Source: a virus
IMG/VR virus record: IMGVR_UViG_3300022921_000024
Location: 1 to 53,339 of that record
Length of the DNA stretch: 53,339 nt
Direction: 5' to 3' (one strand)
The translations under genes were made by a program, and so were the position numbers. The notes beneath the pieces were generated by a model. The model worked only from the letters and a program-made list of their open reading frames with translations. It had not been told where the DNA came from and made no database searches. Every line of letters starts with the position of its first letter. Position 1 is the first letter of the stretch. This document shows positions 1 to 6,384 of the stretch, one piece after another.

Positions 1-1
1 C

Positions 2-1624
2 TCTCAAGGCAGTATGTTCTTTGGTCTAGGTGGTGGTGAAGAATTTGCAGTAGGTACAGATGCGGATTTAAACGGGGTTAATAGTAAGTTTGTAGTAAAA
101 CCCTCAGGCAACGTAGGTATTGGTACTACGAGTCCAGCATACAAGCTTCAAGTAAAAGGCGTGTCTGCAAATGTTAGCGATGGAGACCAGATATTTTCCG
201 TAGGCAACACCACGGGAGGAACTCAATTAGCTTTTGGTAGCTCTGAGAATTCTTATAACTGGCTTAGAAGTTATGAAAGTGGTGCTGGTGGTAGAGACTT
301 AGTTATTGCCACTAATGCAGAGGTGCTTCGCATCACCTCCGCAGGCAACGTAGGTATTGGTACTACGAGTCCGTCCGAGCATCTTTCCATAGAAGGCACA
401 GGAGACCAAGCGCTATCAATATATAGTAGCACTACAGGAGTTCAATCAACAGCTAGAACCTTTATCAAGTTATTTGGTCAAAATACCGCATCTACTAAGC
501 ACGAACAGGTTAGAATAGCATCCGCCCCTGGAGCAAGCGAATCAACAGCAGGACAGTTAATAATCAGCACTAACAATGCATCAGGTAATTTAACTGAGAG
601 ATTAAGGATAGACCAGGTTGGCAACGTAGGTATTGGAATAACCAATCCAGGGTCTTACGACAGTAATGCTGACAATTTAGTTATTGGGAGCGTTGGTGAA
701 AATGATAAAAACGGCATCACAATAGTTGGTGGTGACACCGATGGTAGAGGAGCTATATATTTTGCTGACACGACACAAAACAGTGCGGGATATATAACCT
801 ATAAGCACGTTAACAACTCTATGCTGTTTGGCACTTCTGACTCTACAGCTTTAACCATAGACTCTTCAGGCAACGTCGGCATTGGTACTACTAGTCCGAC
901 TGGTAAGCTACATATTGCTGATGACGGACCAAGTGCTTTAGTTATAGGGTCTGCGCAAATATCTACTATTGGAGAAACCAACAGTGGCGGATATCCGGGT
1001 ATGAAGATTGTCCCTTATAACAGTAATATTCATATCGGAATTAGCTCTACTAATGATAATAAGATAAACTTATGGTATGCAGGAAGTAATTACACTTATT
1101 GGCAACAGCTTTCTACCTATTCTGTAATTAGTAACTACTCAACTAATGCCTTAGTATTACAAGTAAACGGAGGCAACGTTGGTATAGGTACAACTAGTCC
1201 AACAAGCCCATTAGATGTATTAGGTAAGGTCTCAATAAACTCTGATGGAACTATTAACTGGGGAGCGAATAAAGATTACGGAAGGTTAACTTGGGATACT
1301 GGAAAAACTATTGTAAAAGCCTTAGCAAGCAAGGAGCTACATTTAGGAGCTAATAACCAGAACAGTGATTTAGTTATAAACACATCTGGTAACGTAGGTA
1401 TCGGTACTACTAGTCCTTCAGCACTGCTTCACGTTGCTGGAGAAGCACGGATTGACAATACAGGAGCATCTGTATCCAACCAATACACACCAACAGGAAG
1501 CAACAGCGTTGAAAATGTAATTGGCAACAACGAAGACAACAACGTACTTGGAACCCCTGATGTATGGCTTAGAATAAACGTAGACGGTACTAACTATGTA
1601 TTCCCCGGATACACAGAACCATAA
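2..1624 (+). CDS. Tail fibre / adhesin, C-terminal part (5' end outside window)
   Basis: The frame is open from the first complete codon, so the true start lies upstream of the window. The protein carries six copies of the motif GNVGIGTTSP, at nt 107, 344, 620, 869, 1172 and 1388, each followed by a short hydrophobic strand (for example KLQV, HLSI, KLHI). The stretches between are rich in G, S, T and N. This repeat is known from trimeric beta-rich phage tail fibres and adhesins, often upstream of an S74 chaperone domain. No such domain is seen here; the protein ends in a short Asn/Thr-rich tail (VFPGYTEP). The likely role is receptor binding at the tail or head surface. The truncated gene starting at 53285 could be its N-terminus if the contig is broken inside the repeats. 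The fold class is fairly sure, the receptor unknown. Confidence 0.75.
   Translation, partial: SQGSMFFGLGGGEEFAVGTDADLNGVNSKFVVKPSGNVGIGTTSPAYKLQVKGVSANVSDGDQIFSVGNTTGGTQLAFGSSENSYNWLRSYESGAGGRDLVIATNAEVLRITSAGNVGIGTTSPSEHLSIEGTGDQALSIYSSTTGVQSTARTFIKLFGQNTASTKHEQVRIASAPGASESTAGQLIISTNNASGNLTERLRIDQVGNVGIGITNPGSYDSNADNLVIGSVGENDKNGITIVGGDTDGRGAIYFADTTQNSAGYITYKHVNNSMLFGTSDSTALTIDSSGNVGIGTTSPTGKLHIADDGPSALVIGSAQISTIGETNSGGYPGMKIVPYNSNIHIGISSTNDNKINLWYAGSNYTYWQQLSTYSVISNYSTNALVLQVNGGNVGIGTTSPTSPLDVLGKVSINSDGTINWGANKDYGRLTWDTGKTIVKALASKELHLGANNQNSDLVINTSGNVGIGTTSPSALLHVAGEARIDNTGASVSNQYTPTGSNSVENVIGNNEDNNVLGTPDVWLRINVDGTNYVFPGYTEP
107..1417 (+). repeat. Six DNA/protein repeats encoding GNVGIGTTSP
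   Basis: About 30-nt units begin at 107, 344, 620, 869, 1172 and 1388. Five of the six keep the full decapeptide; the third has drifted to GNVGIGITNP. DNA identity is high (ggcaacgtaggtattggtac core), enough for homologous shuffling and for breaking a short-read assembly. Confidence 0.85.
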
Positions 1625-1626
1625 TT

Positions 1627-1743
1627 ATGTTTAAACTCACGGAAGAAATGTTAAACAAAATCAAAGAGAGTGGTGTCCCGATTGTGGACATCACCCTTGA
1701 TGATTTGGCAACCGCCGAGGTGGTTGTACCACAACAAGAATAA
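1627..1743 (+). CDS. Small protein, 38 aa
   Basis: Starts 2 nt after the fibre gene stop and reads M-F-K-L-T-E-E-M-L-N-K-I-K-E-S-G, then an acidic and hydrophobic C-terminal half ending in VVVPQQE. An N-terminal amphipathic helix is likely. It is probably co-transcribed with the fibre. I do not recognise a family; it could be a small fibre-assembly partner, but nothing in the sequence shows this. Confidence 0.5.
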   Translation: MFKLTEEMLNKIKESGVPIVDITLDDLATAEVVVPQQE

Positions 1744-1816
1744 TCCTTATATTTGCAACTTGGTTATTATTTTTAATAATAAATCACACACACCTTTAAA
1801 TAATGTTTTTTTTTCA

Positions 1817-1824
1817 TATATTTG
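1817..1824 (+). promoter_or_regulatory. Promoter -7 box TATATTTG
   Basis: An exact match to the Bacteroidota -7 element TAnnTTTG. The predicted transcription start is about 4 nt downstream, giving an 18-nt A-rich leader before the ATG at 1846. No clear -33 TTG is seen. Confidence 0.7.
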
Positions 1825-1845
1825 TACCTCTAAAAGAAAGTAAAA

Positions 1846-2220
1846 ATGGCTAACACTTATTCTTGGGACTGTAAGACAGTAGACACTTATCCCACACAAG
1901 ATGAATTCTCTGATGTTGTATACAACGTCCACTGGCGCTTGACTGGCACTGACGAGTCTGGCGAACACTCTGCTACCGTTATTGGTACGCAAACGATTAC
2001 TGTAGAAACTCTTGACGCAGAAGGCTTTGTTTCTTTTGAAGACTTGACCCACGAAGATGTTATCGGATGGGTGGAGACTGAGATGGGCGAAGAGCGTGTT
2101 GCTGAACTGCAAGCGTCAGTTGACTCACAGATTGCTGACAAAATTGCACCTAAGTCTGTCACTAAGACGATTGGCGCAGTTGTTGATACTCCTATTGCCG
2201 AAGCTCCTATTGAGGAGTAA
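1846..2220 (+). CDS. DUF7936-like phage protein, 124 aa
   Basis: The protein starts MANTYSWDCKTVDTYP and contains VVYNVHWRLTGTD, GTQTITVE and DLTHEDVIGWVE. This arrangement (a TYSW start, a VxxVHW strand, then a DVIGW helix) matches a short family common in marine phages that I know as DUF7936. Its function is unknown, and it usually sits near tail fibre or structural genes, as here. Codon choice is biased (GCT, GAA, ACT), suggesting good expression. It has its own promoter box at 1817. The C-terminal 20 residues are a flexible Val/Ala/Pro/Glu tail. A virion-associated role is inference. Confidence 0.65.
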   Translation: MANTYSWDCKTVDTYPTQDEFSDVVYNVHWRLTGTDESGEHSATVIGTQTITVETLDAEGFVSFEDLTHEDVIGWVETEMGEERVAELQASVDSQIADKIAPKSVTKTIGAVVDTPIAEAPIEE

Positions 2221-2251
2221 TATTTTTTTATAATCTCTAATTTTAATTCAA

Positions 2252-2512
2252 ATGGCTAAAGTCAAAGAAGAAATGCTTGCGCCCGTAAACGATGCACGTC
2301 AGGCTATGCAAGCTATCCAAGTTGAACTAGGTGCACTCGCACTTGCTGAACTACGTAAGGAAGCCTTGTTGGCTGCTTACAAAGAGCAACAGCAGAAGAT
2401 GCAAGAGGCTACTGATGCTATTCAAACCGAATACGGTGATGGCTCTGTGGACTTGGAAAGCGGTGAGTTTACTCCCGGAGAAGCCCCTGCTGCTGAAGTA
2501 GTGGAGGAGTAA
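2252..2512 (+). CDS. Small coiled-coil protein, 86 aa
   Basis: Residues 1-60 form a continuous Ala/Gln/Glu-rich helix (NDARQAMQAIQVELGALALAEL and on) with heptad character. A short acidic tail ends VVEE. It lies 31 nt after the DUF7936-like gene, probably on the same transcript, and is followed by a strong terminator. Similar small helical proteins follow fibre genes in many marine phages. No function can be assigned; a small structural or chaperone role is possible. Confidence 0.6.
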   Translation: MAKVKEEMLAPVNDARQAMQAIQVELGALALAELRKEALLAAYKEQQQKMQEATDAIQTEYGDGSVDLESGEFTPGEAPAAEVVEE

Positions 2513-2556
2513 AAAAGAACAATAGTTAAAGATTAGTAGATTGGTTCTTTACTATG

Positions 2557-2589
2557 GGGGTCGGCTTAACGCCGGCCCCTTTCTTTTTT
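2557..2589 (+). terminator. Intrinsic terminator
   Basis: A 9-bp stem GGGGTCGGC/GCCGGCCCC (one G-T wobble) with loop TTAAC is followed by TTTCTTTTTT. It ends the 1846-2512 unit. The next promoter box starts only 4 nt further on. Confidence 0.85.
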
Positions 2590-2592
2590 GCG

Positions 2593-2600
2593 TATCTTTG
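2593..2600 (+). promoter_or_regulatory. Promoter -7 box TATCTTTG
   Basis: An exact TAnnTTTG match directly after the terminator. The predicted start leaves a leader of about 33 nt before the ATG at 2637. Confidence 0.7.
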
Positions 2601-2636
2601 CGCTAGTCATATGCTCAACTCATTAACGTAGAAGAA

Positions 2637-3176
2637 ATGCCAGACCCTAAGAAAAAAACAAACGCTAGTAGCGTTTCAGGAATCGGACTTGGTACTGCCT
2701 TAAAGCAGCAAAACCGTATGACTCGTCAAAAGTATGACGCTATGTCTACTGAAGAAAAAGACGCTTATCACGCTCAAGTAGCTGCTGAAGAAGAGCGAGA
2801 TGCATACAATAGGATGAATTCCATTGACCAAAACGACCCTCGAGCAGTTCGGGCTAGTGAAGATGCAGCAAGAATTGAGCAGCGCAAAAAGAAAAATAAA
2901 ACCTATAAGGATGTTTATGGTGTTGAGCCAGAAAGCGAAGACATAAGTGTTTTGGAAAAACGTGGATATTTCAGAACTGATTTTGGTGATGATGAGTTTA
3001 AGCACGGCGAAGTATACTCAGGTGAGGCTGATACAAGGCGCCGAAGGGAAGAATATTACGCGGGGAAAACAGGAGTCGGTGGAGAAATTAGATATAGAAA
3101 TTATCAAGACAAAATATCAAAAATGGGTGCTGAAATTTTAGCGCGAACAAAGGCTAAGAAAAATGGCCAAGAGTAA
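2637..3176 (+). CDS. Charged hypothetical protein, 179 aa
   Basis: A highly charged, mostly helical protein rich in K, E, D and R with no membrane segment or clear domain. Its first six residues, MPDPKK, are encoded by the same 18 nt as the first six codons of the small gene at 27665. Residues 45-90 (EERDAYNRMNSI and following) look like a long helix. The gene is first in a unit under the box at 2593 and overlaps the HNH gene by 14 nt. I do not recognise a family. Confidence 0.6.
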   Translation: MPDPKKKTNASSVSGIGLGTALKQQNRMTRQKYDAMSTEEKDAYHAQVAAEEERDAYNRMNSIDQNDPRAVRASEDAARIEQRKKKNKTYKDVYGVEPESEDISVLEKRGYFRTDFGDDEFKHGEVYSGEADTRRRREEYYAGKTGVGGEIRYRNYQDKISKMGAEILARTKAKKNGQE

Positions 3177-3423
3177 GACACAAGAGTACTACGACAAGAA
3201 TCCGAAGGCTAAGGCCAAGAAGAAGGCGTACGATACTCAATACAATAAGAAGACCGTTAAGGACCGAGTAGCGCGCAACGCCGCGCGACGTGCCCTAATC
3301 AAGGCTGGACAGGTTAAGGTTGGCGACGGAAAAGACGTTGACCACAAGAACGGGAACCCGCTTGACAACAGGCGTTCTAACCTTTCCGTTATGGGAAAAA
3401 GTAGAAACAGAGCAAAGCATTAA
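3163..3423 (+). CDS. Small HNH-type endonuclease, 86 aa
   Basis: The N-terminal half is very basic (KSKTQEYYDKNPKAKAKKKAYD). The C-terminal part has the HNH-like core VDHKNGNPLDNRRSNLSV and ends SRNRAKH. The DH, the N-x-L-D-N turn and the following N-L match the beta-beta-alpha metal fold of short phage HNH proteins. The protein is much shorter than packaging HNH enzymes and has no zinc-ribbon cysteines. It could nick DNA, act as a free-standing homing enzyme, or only bind DNA. It overlaps the upstream gene and is followed by a terminator. Confidence 0.7.
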   Translation: MAKSKTQEYYDKNPKAKAKKKAYDTQYNKKTVKDRVARNAARRALIKAGQVKVGDGKDVDHKNGNPLDNRRSNLSVMGKSRNRAKH

Positions 3424-3433
3424 TTAAGCAATG

Positions 3434-3464
3434 GGGTCACGTAAATGTGACCCTTTTCTTTTTT
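3434..3464 (+). terminator. Intrinsic terminator
   Basis: A 7-bp stem GGGTCAC/GTGACCC with a 6-nt loop is followed by TTTTCTTTTTT. It ends the 2637-3423 unit, and the last T of the tract is the first base of the next promoter box. Confidence 0.85.
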
Positions 3465-3471
3465 ATCTTTG
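3464..3471 (+). promoter_or_regulatory. Promoter -7 box TATCTTTG for the lysis cassette
   Basis: An exact TAnnTTTG match fused to the preceding T-tract. It probably drives 3499-5603. Confidence 0.7.
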
Positions 3472-3498
3472 TAGCAATCAATGCTATCGCAATTTAAT

Positions 3499-3753
3499 AT
3501 GAGTATTTTTAAAAATATAAAGAATAAAGCTATGGCTTTTATTGACATCTTTAAGGATAGCAACGAATACAACGAGAAGACCATCATTGGATTTATGTCC
3601 TTTGCTGTTATGGTTTTGGTGATGCTTGCTGACGTAATCACTGGATGGGTCGGGCAAGACCTCGTAATCAACGAAACCATTTACAACAGTTTTGTATTCG
3701 TAACCCTTGGAGCTTTCGGTATTGCCGGCCTTGAAAAATTTGCAAAAAAATGA
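3499..3753 (+). CDS. Holin-like two-helix membrane protein, 84 aa
   Basis: Two hydrophobic segments are visible, about residues 29-47 (IIGFMSFAVMVLVMLADVI) and 61-78 (IYNSFVFVTLGAFGIAGL), with a basic C-terminus (KFAKK). Size, topology and position directly upstream of the endolysin fit a class II holin forming inner-membrane lesions. An ATG exists at 3481, but it would leave only about 6 nt of leader after the predicted transcription start. The ATG at 3499 gives a leader of normal length for this genome. It overlaps the next gene by 4 nt. The holin call rests on context and topology, not on a family match. Confidence 0.65.
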   Translation: MSIFKNIKNKAMAFIDIFKDSNEYNEKTIIGFMSFAVMVLVMLADVITGWVGQDLVINETIYNSFVFVTLGAFGIAGLEKFAKK

Positions 3754-4049
3754 AACTCTACGAGGGCGAAGGTAAGTTTACGGAAGTTAGTGAAGATACT
3801 GTTCTTGGCGTAAGCATTAAGACGCTTATTGCGTTGAGTGTTGGTTTGTCTATCGCCGTTGGTGCATACTATAATTTGCAAGCAGAGATTGATGTCGCAA
3901 AAAAGCTTCCAGAGCCGGCAATCTCTCGAACTGAATTTGACCTCAAAGACAACTTGGTTCGTGAAACCATTATGAACAACGCCAAGAACATTGAGGACAT
4001 CAAGCGTCAGCTTGACAAAATTGAAACTCGTTTATACGAAATAAAATGA
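3750..4049 (+). CDS. Single-pass membrane protein with C-terminal coiled coil, 99 aa
   Basis: A short acidic N-terminus is followed by a transmembrane segment at about residues 21-41 (VSIKTLIALSVGLSIAVGAYY). A charged coiled coil (about 64-99) ends in DIKRQLDKIETRLYEIK. The N-in, C-out topology with a periplasmic coiled coil is that of inner-membrane spanins or pinholin regulators. Since a u-spanin candidate exists downstream, a holin-modulating or second spanin role are alternatives. It overlaps both neighbours by 4 nt, so it is translationally coupled inside the lysis cassette. Confidence 0.6.
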   Translation: MKLYEGEGKFTEVSEDTVLGVSIKTLIALSVGLSIAVGAYYNLQAEIDVAKKLPEPAISRTEFDLKDNLVRETIMNNAKNIEDIKRQLDKIETRLYEIK

Positions 4050-4369
4050 AAGCCCTGTTCGCCTGTGCCTTATTTTTTATGTCTTTCTCTGTAAATAGGC
4101 AGATGATTAACGATAAAATGGTCATAGAATTTAATGCTGGATTCAATAAGTCCAATACCTACGACCAGCTAGGTAGAGTTGATGGAGCAAAGTTATATCG
4201 TGTAGATATTGAACGTAAGCCAGGTATGAAGGACAAGTATAATATTAAATCTGTTCCTACTATTATTTACTTTAACGGCGGTCAAGAGAAGTACCGCTGG
4301 GAGGCTGGACTAGATATGAAGCTCCACATACATCATACAGAGATACAAGAAGTCGTAAATAGATACTAA
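4046..4369 (+). CDS. Exported thioredoxin-fold protein lacking the CxxC motif, 107 aa
   Basis: Residues 1-16 look like a signal peptide or membrane anchor. The rest follows the thioredoxin pattern: strand MVIEFNAGF, strand KLYRVDI, helix PGMKDKYNI, then S-V-P-T (residues 69-72) with the cis-proline, strand IIYFNGG. The active-site CxxC is absent; the equivalent position reads GFNKSNTY. Redox catalysis is therefore unlikely, and a structural or inhibitory role in the periplasm is more plausible. It lies between the membrane coiled-coil gene and the endolysin, 1 nt from the latter. Small thioredoxin-like proteins occur in lysis neighbourhoods of marine phages. Confidence 0.65.
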   Translation: MKALFACALFFMSFSVNRQMINDKMVIEFNAGFNKSNTYDQLGRVDGAKLYRVDIERKPGMKDKYNIKSVPTIIYFNGGQEKYRWEAGLDMKLHIHHTEIQEVVNRY

Positions 4370-4370
4370 T

Positions 4371-5039
4371 ATGAGCTTTTTGAAAGACATTCTGCAAGTA
4401 GAATTTTCTTCTAATGAATATATAAGAGAAGAGTTTCCCAAAAAGCAAATCTATTTACACCATACCGCCGGTAATTCTAGCGGAGTTTCTACGTTTCGCC
4501 AATGGGATGCGGATTCTCGTGGCCGTATTGCCACTTGTGTTTGCGTTAGCGGAAAGGGAGCCAAAGAGGGCGATGGTCGAATTGTACAAGGCTTTAGTTC
4601 AAAGTATTGGGCATACCACCTTGGCGCAAAACAAGAGATATTTAAGGCCTATGACGTTCCGTATATTTCTCTTGATAAAATCAGCATCGGGATTGAAATA
4701 TGTGCCTGGGGCCAATTAGAAGAGAAAAACGGAAAGTACTACAACTACGTTAATCGAGAGGTATCAAAGGAAGATGTATGCACTCTTGATGAGCCATATA
4801 AGAAACACATCCACTTTCATCGCTATACCGATGAGCAAATCCGAAGCGTAGAAAACTTAATTAAGTACTGGAGCGAGAACTACGGAATTCCGTTATCCTA
4901 TAGCGAAGAGGATATGTGGGATGTTTCAACATCCGCGCTGTCTGGCGAACCCGGACTGTATACACACAATTCAGTCCGAAAAGACAAGATTGATATATTC
5001 CCACAACCAGAAATGATTCAAATGCTCAAATCCTTATAA
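4371..5039 (+). CDS. Endolysin: N-acetylmuramoyl-L-alanine amidase (Amidase_2 fold)
   Basis: This enzyme should cut the bond between N-acetylmuramic acid and L-alanine in peptidoglycan. Visible family features are the opening strand IYLHHTAGN with zinc-ligand candidates H30/H31, the central SIGIEICAWG strand, and the C-terminal GLYTHNSVRKDKIDIFP. H199 and D208 of that last segment occupy the usual second and third ligand positions. At 222 aa it is longer than minimal amidases because of an insert around residues 110-150. No signal peptide is seen, so release needs the holin. Its stop overlaps the u-spanin start (TAATG). Confidence 0.9.
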   Translation: MSFLKDILQVEFSSNEYIREEFPKKQIYLHHTAGNSSGVSTFRQWDADSRGRIATCVCVSGKGAKEGDGRIVQGFSSKYWAYHLGAKQEIFKAYDVPYISLDKISIGIEICAWGQLEEKNGKYYNYVNREVSKEDVCTLDEPYKKHIHFHRYTDEQIRSVENLIKYWSENYGIPLSYSEEDMWDVSTSALSGEPGLYTHNSVRKDKIDIFPQPEMIQMLKSL

Positions 5040-5464
5040 TGAAATGTCACTACATCCTGCCTTTTGTCATCCTTATACTTTCTGGGTGCTCAGCCGAATG
5101 GCATCTATCAAAAGCCGTATACAAGAACCCGTCAATACTCAAACCGAAGACGATGATTGTCACGGACACGGTTGTTACCGACCCGATTGTTGTCAGGGAT
5201 ACGGTCACCACCTCGCAAGTGGATACAGTAGAGATAGTAAAGGACAAGTTCCGAGTGAAGATTATGCGGAGCTACGACACCCTTATAATCGATGGCGGTT
5301 GCGATAGCGACACAATTGTTCGCACTGTAAGAGTAGAGGTTCCAGTTGTTGAATACAAGGAAAGAAATGGAATTCTTGATTCAATGCACCGAGGCTCTTT
5401 TTACGTTTTGTTATTTGGGATATTGGTCTTTATCGTAAAAGACTTAATAAACAAACGATTCTAA
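5039..5464 (+). CDS. Lipoprotein with C-terminal TM helix, u-spanin candidate
   Basis: Residues 1-17 form a lipoprotein signal with lipobox L14-S15-G16-C17, followed by SAEWHLSKAV. A middle beta-rich region full of Asp, Thr and Val leads to a single transmembrane helix at about residues 119-135 (GSFYVLLFGILVFIVKD). A lipid anchor in the outer membrane plus a C-terminal inner-membrane helix in one chain defines unimolecular spanins, which fuse the two membranes at the last lysis step. The AEWHL-KA start after the lipid cysteine recurs, to my knowledge, in Bacteroidota phage lysis genes. It follows the endolysin directly. Confidence 0.75.
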   Translation: MKCHYILPFVILILSGCSAEWHLSKAVYKNPSILKPKTMIVTDTVVTDPIVVRDTVTTSQVDTVEIVKDKFRVKIMRSYDTLIIDGGCDSDTIVRTVRVEVPVVEYKERNGILDSMHRGSFYVLLFGILVFIVKDLINKRF

Positions 5465-5465
5465 A

Positions 5466-5603
5466 ATGGTCAAGAAGATTGGTGACTCATATGAAGTTGT
5501 ATCAAAGAGCGGAAAGCTTTTGGGTAAGTTCGCTACTGAGGCTGCAGCTAAAAAAAGGCTACAGCAAATAGAGTTTTTTAAACGCAAGAAAAAAGGGGCC
5601 TAA
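5466..5603 (+). CDS. Small basic protein, 45 aa
   Basis: Reads MVKKIGDSYEVVSKSGKLLG and then a Lys/Ala-rich helix, ending KRKKKGA. The start lies 1 nt after the u-spanin stop. A beta-turn N-terminal half resembles short DUF-type proteins that repeat the pattern EVVSKSGKxLG, but I cannot name a family. The last codons AAA GGG GCC TAA form the left arm of the terminator hairpin. Confidence 0.55.
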   Translation: MVKKIGDSYEVVSKSGKLLGKFATEAAAKKRLQQIEFFKRKKKGA

Positions 5604-5617
5604 GCCCCTTTCTTTTT
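5595..5617. terminator. Bidirectional terminator shared by convergent genes
   Basis: GGGGC(5595-5599)/GCCCC(5604-5608) with a CTAA loop has A-rich sequence on the left and TTTCTTTTT on the right, so it works for both strands. The stop codons of the rightward gene (TAA 5601-5603) and the leftward gene (TAG 5602-5600) sit in the loop. Confidence 0.85.
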
Positions 5618-5797
5618 AACTTCAGAGTATTCCTCTGACGACATACGAACACCTCGCATATAAGCTCTTAACAGCTTCTTCGTTCCTCTCATTCTTTCTT
5701 TGTAATCTTCAAACGTCTCGTCATCAAATCTCTTTGCGTCCAGAGAAGCCCACCGTTCGGATACTCGATTTGAGTAATCGTTATTTTCCTTGTCCAC
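5600..5797 (-). CDS. Charged helical protein, 65 aa
   Basis: A strongly charged, probably all-helical protein: MDKENNDYSNRVSERWASLD, then DDETFEDYKERMRGTKKLLR and a basic tail EVKKKGA. It is the last of three leftward genes and overlaps the 5' neighbour by 17 nt. The pattern F-x-D-Y-K-x-R-M recalls small proteins found next to phage structural genes, but no family is recognised. Its stop lies in the loop of the shared terminator. Confidence 0.6.
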   Translation of the reverse strand: MDKENNDYSNRVSERWASLDAKRFDDETFEDYKERMRGTKKLLRAYMRGVRMSSEEYSEVKKKGA

Positions 5798-5918
5798 GAT
5801 ACTGTTTCTTATAGTTTGTTGCGTTCTTGCTTTTAGAAGTCTTTGTCTTAGCGTGAACTCCCGGACGGCTAACCTTAGCCTTTGTTTTAGCGCCTATGGC
5901 TTGTTGCAGTTTAGACAT
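5781..5918 (-). CDS. Small basic conserved-type protein, 45 aa
   Basis: Reads MSKLQQAIGAKTKAKVSRPG and then HAKTKTSKSKNATNYKKQYRGQGK. The SRPGVHAKTKTSK plus YxKxYRGQG arrangement recurs in small proteins of Bacteroidota phages as far as I recall. The protein is about one third Lys/Arg, so it may bind nucleic acid or coat DNA. The start overlaps the stop of the upstream exported protein (TAATG). No function is established. Confidence 0.6.
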   Translation of the reverse strand: MSKLQQAIGAKTKAKVSRPGVHAKTKTSKSKNATNYKKQYRGQGK

Positions 5919-6226
5919 TATTCAAATATGTAATAGTAATAAAGTTCTTGGCCGCTACCAGTGTTCAATGTCTTAACTAAGACGCTGGTGTTTCCGTTTT
6001 CATTTTCCTTTTTCCAAGAAAGGCTAATGATTGTTCCTTGTTCGTATGTATCAATCTCGAACTGCTCTGCAGTTTTCATAATGTTCCTAACTCGGAAACT
6101 ATGACCTCGCATAATAATATTACTTTTTTTCACGGCCTCAAATATAACCTTTGGCTCTGTGCTAACATCTTGTCCGTACGCTAAAAGCGTTAAGGACATT
6201 GCGAGGGTTAAGAAAATGTTCTTCAT
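5918..6226 (-). CDS. Exported protein, 102 aa
   Basis: The N-terminus MKNIFLTLAMSLTLLAYGQ is a clean signal peptide with cleavage probably after YG or GQ, a form typical of Flavobacteriia. The mature part (about 82 aa) is beta-rich, with no cysteine and no second membrane segment, and ends ELYYYYIFE. It is first of a three-gene leftward island between the lysis cassette and the head genes. A periplasmic role such as superinfection exclusion or host conversion is possible but not shown by any motif. No TAnnTTTG box was found upstream of it. Confidence 0.65.
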   Translation of the reverse strand: MKNIFLTLAMSLTLLAYGQDVSTEPKVIFEAVKKSNIIMRGHSFRVRNIMKTAEQFEIDTYEQGTIISLSWKKENENGNTSVLVKTLNTGSGQELYYYYIFE

Positions 6227-6238
6227 AATAGATTGGTT

Positions 6239-6288
6239 ACTTAAGTAAGTACGTCTTTACTCGTTGTTCTCGTAAAGACTACTTAAGT
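6239..6288. promoter_or_regulatory. Symmetric operator-like element between divergent genes
   Basis: Two copies of the palindrome ACTTAAGT (6239-6246 and 6281-6288) flank an inverted pair GTCTTTAC (6253-6260) and GTAAAGAC (6272-6279). The whole is nearly symmetric around 6266. It lies in the gap between the leftward exported-protein gene and the rightward scaffold gene, where a regulator of both would bind. It could also form a hairpin in RNA. Confidence 0.5.
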
Positions 6289-6309
6289 ATATAGTTACTA
6301 TTTTTTACA

Positions 6310-6317
6310 TATCTTTG
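6310..6317 (+). promoter_or_regulatory. Promoter -7 box TATCTTTG (upstream of scaffold)
   Basis: An exact TAnnTTTG match, 68 nt before the scaffold ATG. It is the first of two boxes in this gap. Confidence 0.55.
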
Positions 6318-6353
6318 CAAGGAACTTTATTTATTAATTATAAACAAAGTTTG

Positions 6354-6361
6354 TATATTTG
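6354..6361 (+). promoter_or_regulatory. Promoter -7 box TATATTTG for the podovirus-like head module
   Basis: An exact TAnnTTTG match giving a leader of about 20 nt before the ATG at 6385. The tandem boxes suggest strong or doubly controlled expression of scaffold and capsid. Confidence 0.7.
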
Positions 6362-6384
6362 CATATTAATCTAATTCAATCGCT

